DNA of 64,000 nt from Cordilura impudica. Its lineage: Eukaryota > Arthropoda > Insecta > Diptera > Scathophagidae. Numbering within the stretch: the stretch's first letter is position 1; each line of letters begins with the position of its first letter. The position numbers were made by a program, and so were the translations under genes. The notes beneath the pieces were generated by a model. That model saw only the letters and a list, made by a program, of their open reading frames with translations. It searched no databases and was not told where the DNA came from. The stretch is taken from NCBI GenBank assembly GCA_963682025.1, contig OY821521.1, forward strand, positions 98,261,354-98,325,353, written 5' to 3'. Shown in pieces: positions 58,000 through 64,000 of this stretch.

Positions 58000-58424
58000 A
58001 AAAAAAATCATGTGAGTCCGATCACAGGCGAAATGTGTAAACATTGCAACTGCAGGCTCTGCTAATATAAAAATATTTATTATTATTTCAACTGGTTAAA
58101 TTTTCATTTTACATGTTTAATTTTTTATTTTTCATTTTTAATTTTTCATTTTTAATTTTTTATTTCTCATTTTTTATTTTTCATTTCTTATTTTACATTT
58201 TTCGTTTTTAATTTTTATGTCTTATTTTTAATTTTTTCTTTTTAATTTTTCATTTTTTATATTTCATTTTTTATTTTTCATTTTTAGGTTATTACACATT
58301 ATAATTTTTCACCAATTCAATCATAGTTACACCGATTTTGTCTTACGTCTCACATGCTACGCTGTTTTTGTGATTGTATTGTGAAATTGAAATTTACCCC
58401 CTGCGCGATGTTTACACATCAAAA
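58000..58424 (+). mobile_element. MITE, copy A, with internal AT minisatellite
   Basis: Outer blocks ATCATGTGAGTCCGATCACA (58008) and CTACGCTGTTTTTGTGATTG then ATGTTTACACATCAAAA (58355-58424) match copy B (59898-60160) in reverse orientation. Copy A carries an extra minisatellite (58098-58286). GTGTAAACAT near the left and ATGTTTACAC at the right are mirror motifs. Confidence 0.7.
58098..58286. repeat. AT-rich minisatellite, TTTTTCATTTTTAAT type
   Basis: About 20 irregular units of TTTTTATTTTTCATTTTTAA, the reverse complement of the 57391-57520 type. Confidence 0.85.
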
Positions 58425-58463
58425 AGATCAGCTGGACTATAAATGTATTCTACAAAAATGATC

Positions 58464-59780
58464 TACAATCAAAAAAATCTTAATTTGTTGGACAGTTTAA
58501 TTTTTAAATAAAATAAATCACTCTTCAGAAGTGATTTATCCTGTTCTGTGAAAATAAAGCCCTAATTTTGGGCCACAAGAATCCATATTCCGATTTAAGA
58601 GTTGCGAAATTAAAAAAAGGTTTGGAGAAATGCCTCAATGCATATACCCTTTAGCATCAAAGATAATGATGACCAAAATATTTCACACTTAGCAGTTAAG
58701 AATTAAAATAAACTAACCTTTACTTTACAAAAAATATTGTTAGAGAATATAGTTATAGATTATTAAAAAACCAACCCATAAAAATCAAGTTTTTATTATA
58801 CTCCCTTTATTTGTAAATTAATTTACCATCATGTAATTAAATAATTGATTGACTGAACATATCTACGTCAAAAATCAAAATTTTTTACAAATAAAAATTT
58901 GTTAGATCATTTTTGTCTTCGCTACGAGTCTGCCTGTAATGTTTCACCTCGATTGGATCACGGGATAAGGGTTAAAAAGTTTTGACGACAAGCAGACACT
59001 ACGAGATAATAAAAAAATTTTAACGCCAAAAAAATTTGACATGTATGTCCAATGGAATCAAAATTTCAGCCACAGTGCGACGTCGTTTTTCGATGTCTTT
59101 TTTTGTTTGTAGACAAGAGGGGTAAACAAAAAGACACGATTTCTTTTTCTTATTTTGGAGTGGCCACTTCAGTGAGATTAAGAATCGCTTACATTTTTAT
59201 TTATTTTTTTATTTAATATTTATACTGAATAGGTTTTAACTTAAAAACTTTTGAATATTGATCCGTTCTGCTATTTGATTACTTATTCCAAATATTCTAC
59301 TCTTAATAATTTAAATATTGTATAAAATTTTAAAAATTATGATGCATTATCAAGTAGAAAAAGATTAAATCTTGAACTCTTTATTTTACATATATTATAT
59401 AATGAAAATTAAGAAAAACGACGTCGTAAAAAAACACCGTGTAAATCATTCCTTATTTAAACTGGATCACCAATTTGTTTAATGTACATCAAATTGTGTA
59501 TGAATGATCGATACTTTGCATTTCAGTAACGTTTTGACGGACTGGCCATTTGACGAAAGAGAACGTACTCAATAAATGCTAATACAGCATAAACATGAAT
59601 GGATGTTTTTAATATTGAGTAAATTCTACTCAAACCTAGTATAGCAAATTAATATGTAAGATTTGAATTTTCGAATAAAGGGGACAGTCATAATCAAGAC
59701 TTTGAAATAGTAAAACCTCCGGTCTCTTATTTTTCATATTTTATTTCTACAATACGACAATACTACATATCACGTTTACA
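58464..59780. other. AT-rich interval with a relic of the 5450-6000 array family
   Basis: AACCCATAAAAATCAAGTTT at 58770 is identical to sequence at 5370. GTTTCACCTCGATTGGATCA, GGGATAAGGG and ACGAG near 58940-59010 parallel the last array unit (5940-6010). The rest, including 59020-59780, shows nothing recognisable. Confidence 0.5.
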
Positions 59781-59784
59781 TTGA

Positions 59785-60215
59785 CATCTGGACTTATTGC
59801 ACTATTTATACAATAAATGTAAACAAAATATTTTGAAAAGTAAACAATTTGATAAACTTAATACTGAATTATTACAACCACACCGAATTTGTAACATTTT
59901 GATGTGTAAACATCTATACATGCAGGGGGGTAAATTTCTATTTCACAATACAGTCACAAAAACAGCGTACATGTGAGAGTCACATCTTACGCGTAAGATG
60001 TGACCATTAAGATAAATCGGTATGACTTATGATTGTTTGGTGAAAAAATTATTATATGAAATAACCTTTTTGTCGCTGTTTTCTGCATTTTATTTATTTC
60101 CAAATGTTTACACATCTCTCCTGTGATCGGACTCACATGATTTTTTTCTATAGGTGTCTCCATATGTTAGGCCGTTTTAAATAGCAACCTGCTCGAAATA
60201 ATGAAAAACAATGCT
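59785..60215 (+). repeat. Dispersed repeat copy interrupted by MITE copy B
   Basis: 59785-59897 matches 27555-27665 and 60160-60215 matches 27666-27770 (GCAACCTGCTCGAAATAATG). The 27-kb copy is contiguous at the corresponding point. Confidence 0.7.
59898..60160 (-). mobile_element. MITE, copy B (insertion with empty-site paralogue)
   Basis: TTTGATGTGTAAACATC, CACAATACAGTCACAAAAAC and CTGTGATCGGACTCACATGA are the reverse complement of copy A's ends. A CACATCTTACGCGTAAGATG palindrome at 59978-59999 is an extra insertion or expansion. Element boundaries are inferred by comparison with 27555-27770. Confidence 0.7.
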
Positions 60216-60229
60216 ATACTAATTTCACA

Positions 60230-60503
60230 CAGGTAAATGGTTTTTGTGAATAAGCATGATTTCAACAGACAGACAGTCGGACATCGCTATGTCGACTCGA
60301 GTTAATACAAGAATCTAGAATATACATATATACTTAATGGGGTCGCAAATTCATTTTTCGATGCGTAACAAACGGAATGACAAACTTATGTGTGTGGACA
60401 GTTGTGCGGAGGGTATACAACACTTAAAATTTTGAAAACAATATAAAATTAGTGCGGAAGTTCAAAAAAACTACTAAACCGACTGTAAAGTCTTACTTGT
60501 TTT
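60230..60503 (-). mobile_element. DINE-1-like element, second type (INE-1 layout)
   Basis: ACAGACAGACAGTCGGACAT then CGCTATGTCGACTCG, ATATATACTTAATGGGGTCG, GCGTAACAAACGGAATGACA, GGAGGGTATACAA and a terminal ACCGACTGTAAAGTCTTACT TGTTTTT. The first part follows the INE-1 order. The last 25 bp resembles the 3' terminus of the copy a-f family. Confidence 0.6.
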
Positions 60504-61071
60504 TATTTAATTTTTTAAAATTTGCAATTTCAGTATTTTTTTAGATTTTTGATAGGTGTTGATGAAGACTCATTTAATTTGGGGACAACAATTTCTTCAG
60601 TGACAAAGGATTTTTATTCAGTCGACATAGATAAATCCTGCACTAATTGCATTCTTTATCATCCATTTTAAAAAATTTCTATGGAATACAAATTTCTTAT
60701 AAACATATTTTTAAATGACATGTTAATCACGATCACTTTATTATTAAAACAACTACCTACACCGTTTTTATGAAAATTATTTTTAACGCTTTAATGTTTC
60801 AAAAAAAATATTTTTTAATATTTTCAAAAATATTCGCATATGTTACATTTGAAAATTTAGTTTCTTACAATGGTACCGAAGATTTTGTTATTACTACTTA
60901 TCTTTTTGTTTTCAACTGCAAAAAAATAGAACATTAATGAATAGATGAATAGAACATTAATGAATACCAAGAATATTAATGATTTTTCGTAATAGTTGGC
61001 CTAAAAACGCATTAATACGTGAATTTATATATAGAGAAGAAGATAATGCTCGGCTTCCTAAATCCGCTGAT
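60504..61071. other. AT-rich interval upstream of the LINE, nothing recognised
   Basis: A LINE ORF1 would be expected here or further upstream. No zinc-knuckle or ORF1 similarity was seen, so this LINE copy is probably 5' truncated. Confidence 0.45.
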
Positions 61072-63905
61072 CAAAATCCAAAAAACTAATATACATACAT
61101 CTTGTATCAAAACGTTAGAGGTATGAATTCAAAACTTTCGTCAATTTATTGTAATAGCTTTGGCTTCAATAATCATATTATTATATTTACGGAGACCTGG
61201 CTCAGTAAAAGAGTTCATAACTCTGAGATTTTTTGCCTTAAATATCAAATTTTCAGAAAAGATATAGAAAGTTGTGAAAGAATTGAATCTGATAAAAATA
61301 ATAATCAGTGTAATAATGTAATAAAAAAAGTCTGGTGGCGGCGTATTGGTTGCTATACTAAACGAATTTTCGTCTGAAGAAATTATCTTAAACAATTTTT
61401 TACATATTGAGATTATATGTGTTTTAGCTAAAATTAATAACAGGTCCATATACATTATTTGCTCATACATTCCGCCTAACTCTCCGCTTTCCGTTTATGA
61501 GGATCATCTGAAAGCTTTTAATCCAAAATTATATAAAACCATCTGATTTATTAATGTTAATTGGAGATTTTAACATGCCGTCTACATTCTGGAAAGCTGA
61601 TCCTGATACCAATTATTTAGTTCCATCTCATTCTTCAGATTATTCAGCTTCATTTATTCAACTCCGTCACAAATGCATTTGGTAGACTGTTGGACCTTAT
61701 TTTCGTTAATGAACCTAATGACTTTTCAATATTGCGGCATAGCCCTATTTCTAATCCGGAAGATATATACCATCCAACACTGGAGAATCTTGCTTTTGTT
61801 CCTATCCTCTTCATAAAAAAAGTTATCTCACAGCGATAAAATCTTTTGCTTTAATAAAACTAATTACCAAGATTTACAACTCCATATATTCCAATTTGAC
61901 TGGATAAATGTGTTATCTCGTTGCAATGATAACTTGGACTTGTGTTTGCATACATTTTATCATCACCTCTTTGAATGTTTCTCGGCTTCTGTACCTAAAA
62001 TGAATGGTCCTCCTTGGAATACAAAACATCTATCTTAACTTAAAAATAAGAAAAACAAAATGTACAAAAATTATAAAAAATATGGAACATTGATAGATTA
62101 TATGAAATACTCGTTATCAAGATCGGAATTTATTATTGCTAATCAATTGGCCTATAATAACTAATTAAAGTAAGAAATAATATAAAAAAAAAAATAATCC
62201 AAAATCATTTTATATATATATGCGGACTTTCCTTCGGTTATGAAGTACGGTGATTTAGAATATTCAGATGATAACTCCATAAGTAATATGTTTGCAGACT
62301 TTTTTGCATCAACTTATTCTTCGACAGTATTTAATAGCAATAATCTGTATCCATACATAATATCGGAATCTTCAATTATTAATATACCATCCATCAATCA
62401 ACATACAGTTCTGAATGCCTTGACAAAATTGAGATTGTCGTATGCTGTTGGTCCTGACGGTGTTCCCAGTTGCATTTTAAAGCGCTGCGCACGTTTATTG
62501 TATATTCCTTTGACTTATATGTTTAATATATCCCTTAAATTGGGTTACTTTCCTCCCATTTGGAAAGAATCATTTATTATTCCCTTCTTTAAGTCTGGAT
62601 CTAAAGCTGGTATTTCGAATTATAGAGGTATTGCTAAATTAAGTGCTATTCCAAAACTATTTGAAAAACTTATATATGACACGTTGTCACATCATGTGTC
62701 CTCTATCATATCTCCAACGCAACATGGATTCTGCAAATCACGCTCTACAATAACAAATTTTTTGGAGCTTACAACTTTGGTAAATGATGGTTTTATTAAT
62801 ATGATATGACAATATATACATATAATGATTTTAGCAAGGCATTTGATAAAGTAAATCATGATCTATTGTTGTTTAAGCTTGACCGTATGGGCTTTGGTAT
62901 ATTGCTGATAAAATGGGTTGGATCATATTTAAAAGACAGAACACAATGTATTAAGTTTCGTAACTCGTATTCCAACAACATAAAGTATTATCTGGTGTAC
63001 CTCAAGGTAGTCACTTGGGACCTCTTTTATTTACGCTATTTATAAATGATCTTCCTTCTGTAATTAAACACTCAACTACATTAATGTATGCAGACGATGT
63101 AAAGTTAATTTTTACCCTCAACAATCTTGATCAACAATCACTTTTACAGAATGATATTGATCGTTTAACTACTTGGTGTAATATTAATCTAATGGACCTA
63201 AATGTCAAAAAATGCAAATATATGATTCCAATTAATGGTCGGTATATCATGAATAATGCTGCGCTTGATTTTGTGGATTCATTCAACGACCTTGGCGTAC
63301 TTCTGGATAAAAAATTAGACTTTAGAAGTCATATTTCGCTGACAATAAATAAAGCTACTGGTGTACTTGGATTCATTAAACGGTGGGCTAAAGAGTTTTC
63401 GGATCCGTATACGGGAAAATAATTGTTTACTACCTTGGTAAGACCAATACTCGAATATGGGTCTGTAGTCTGGGATCCGCAATATCATATACATTCGAAC
63501 AAAATTGAATCGGTTCAAAAACAATTTTTGTTATTTTGTTTTCGTGGTTTGGGCTGGGATCGTAATATGAGGTTGCCATCTTATGAAAATCGTCTGGCTC
63601 TAATTAAGCTTCCTATATTGAAAAGTCGCAGACATATGCTAAATGTTACTTTCCTGGTAAAACTGTTAAATGGTAGTCTTAATTCTGACTTTCTTATCAA
63701 CAAAATAAATATATATATTCCTTTTTGATCATCAAGAAATTATAACTTTCTAACTATCAAATATTATTGTACAAACTATGCTAATTTTAATCCACTTCGT
63801 AGAATTTGTGATGAGTTTAATATGCTGTATCAGTTTATTGATTTTAATAAAAGTTTGGATATTGTGAGAAGAGATATTATATTACACTTAAATGCATTAA
63901 ATTAA
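61072..63905 (+). pseudogene. Non-LTR retrotransposon (Jockey/CR1-like LINE) ORF2, endonuclease and reverse transcriptase, frameshifted
   Basis: Endonuclease (APE type): ILYQNVRGMNSKLSSIYCNS, IIIFTETWL, SGGGVLVAI-like text across a frameshift near 61333, YIPPNSPLSVYEDHLKAF and LLIGDFNMPSTFWKAD (GDFN). Reverse transcriptase: AVGPDGVPSCILKRCARLLY, NYRGIAKLSAIPKLFEKLIY, SPTQHGFCKSRSTITNFLEL, DFSKAFDKVNHDLL after a frameshift near 62806, SGVPQGSHLGPLLFTLFIND, MYADDVKLIF with the catalytic YADD at 63087-63098, and LGVLLDKKLDF. The C-terminal LVRPILEYGSVVWDPQYHIH block continues past a stop near 63726 to RRICDEFNMLYQFIDFNKSL and DIVRRDIILHLNALN, stop at 63903-63905. About five lesions make it non-functional but young. 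A poly-A tail is not reached before the window end. Confidence 0.9.
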
Positions 63906-64000
63906 CTGAATTAATTAAATTTGTTAAATGTTTTATTATGTACATATATAAATTATAATATAAATGTATACTTTAAGTAGTCTGTAAGGATGGTTCCATA

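Larger units (their letters stand above)
55430..58463. mobile_element. Composite element bounded by nested inverted repeats
   Basis: Outer pair: 55430-55468 (GATCATTTGTGTAGAATAAA, TTATAGTCCAGCTGGTCT) against 58425-58463 in reverse complement. Inner pair of about 57 bp: 55576-55632 (AATTTTATGAAGATCATTTT, AAGATCTTAACCCTCTAGCT) against 57332-57390. Outer and inner repeats share a GATCATTTNTGT core. Inside lie a broken protein gene (56346-57310), AT-rich minisatellites and a MITE. The outer span could be one element or successive insertions. Confidence 0.55.

Overview
The window is AT-rich eukaryotic DNA from a schizophoran fly, most likely a calyptrate fly (inference). Two facts point there. Two exons on the minus strand encode the N-terminus of Drosophila-type non-muscle myosin II heavy chain (zipper). 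Most of the rest is repeats of dipteran type: DINE-1/Helentron-like elements, Tc1, mariner, piggyBac, hAT and Merlin remnants, and a Jockey-like LINE. I see no bacterial, CRISPR, rRNA or convincing tRNA genes.

Genes. zip runs right to left. Its core promoter is predicted at about 42,994, coding exon 1 is 42191-42322 and coding exon 2 is 13515-13730. The intron between them is about 28.5 kb. The next intron runs off the left edge (at least 13.5 kb), so the ATP-binding motor core is outside the window. Divergent to zip, on the plus strand, 46780-48249 is an intact 489-residue five-finger C2H2 protein with an Sp/KLF-type finger triplet. The 3.8 kb between the two starts holds a hAT-like MITE, a 690-bp inverted-repeat element and a roughly 200-bp direct duplication.

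zip introns (1-42190). These are layered mobile-element debris. They include DINE-1-like elements, a nearly complete Tc1-like element (19116-20743) with a 190-bp MITE inside its transposase, and a piggyBac pseudogene (14560-16365) with two of three catalytic acids replaced. Several mariner, Tc1 and IS630/maT-like fragments are present. A MITE family with 3-bp TTA/TAA duplications has one copy inside a mariner (39551-40960). A tandem array of about 105-120 bp units lies at 5450-6000.

Right side (48250-64000). This has a 2.1-kb Tc1-like element enclosing a Merlin transposase fragment, a pogo-like MITE, a mariner relic, and a 3-kb region bounded by nested inverted repeats. That region (55430-58463) encloses a broken copy of an uncharacterised protein family I associate with arthropod and cnidarian repeats. 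A non-LTR retrotransposon with endonuclease and reverse transcriptase (61072-63905) ends the window.

No clearly new cellular system is visible. The best candidates for something undescribed are the 55430-58463 composite element and the small inverted-repeat families. Copy numbers, boundaries and family names for repeats were read by eye and need genome-wide searches.
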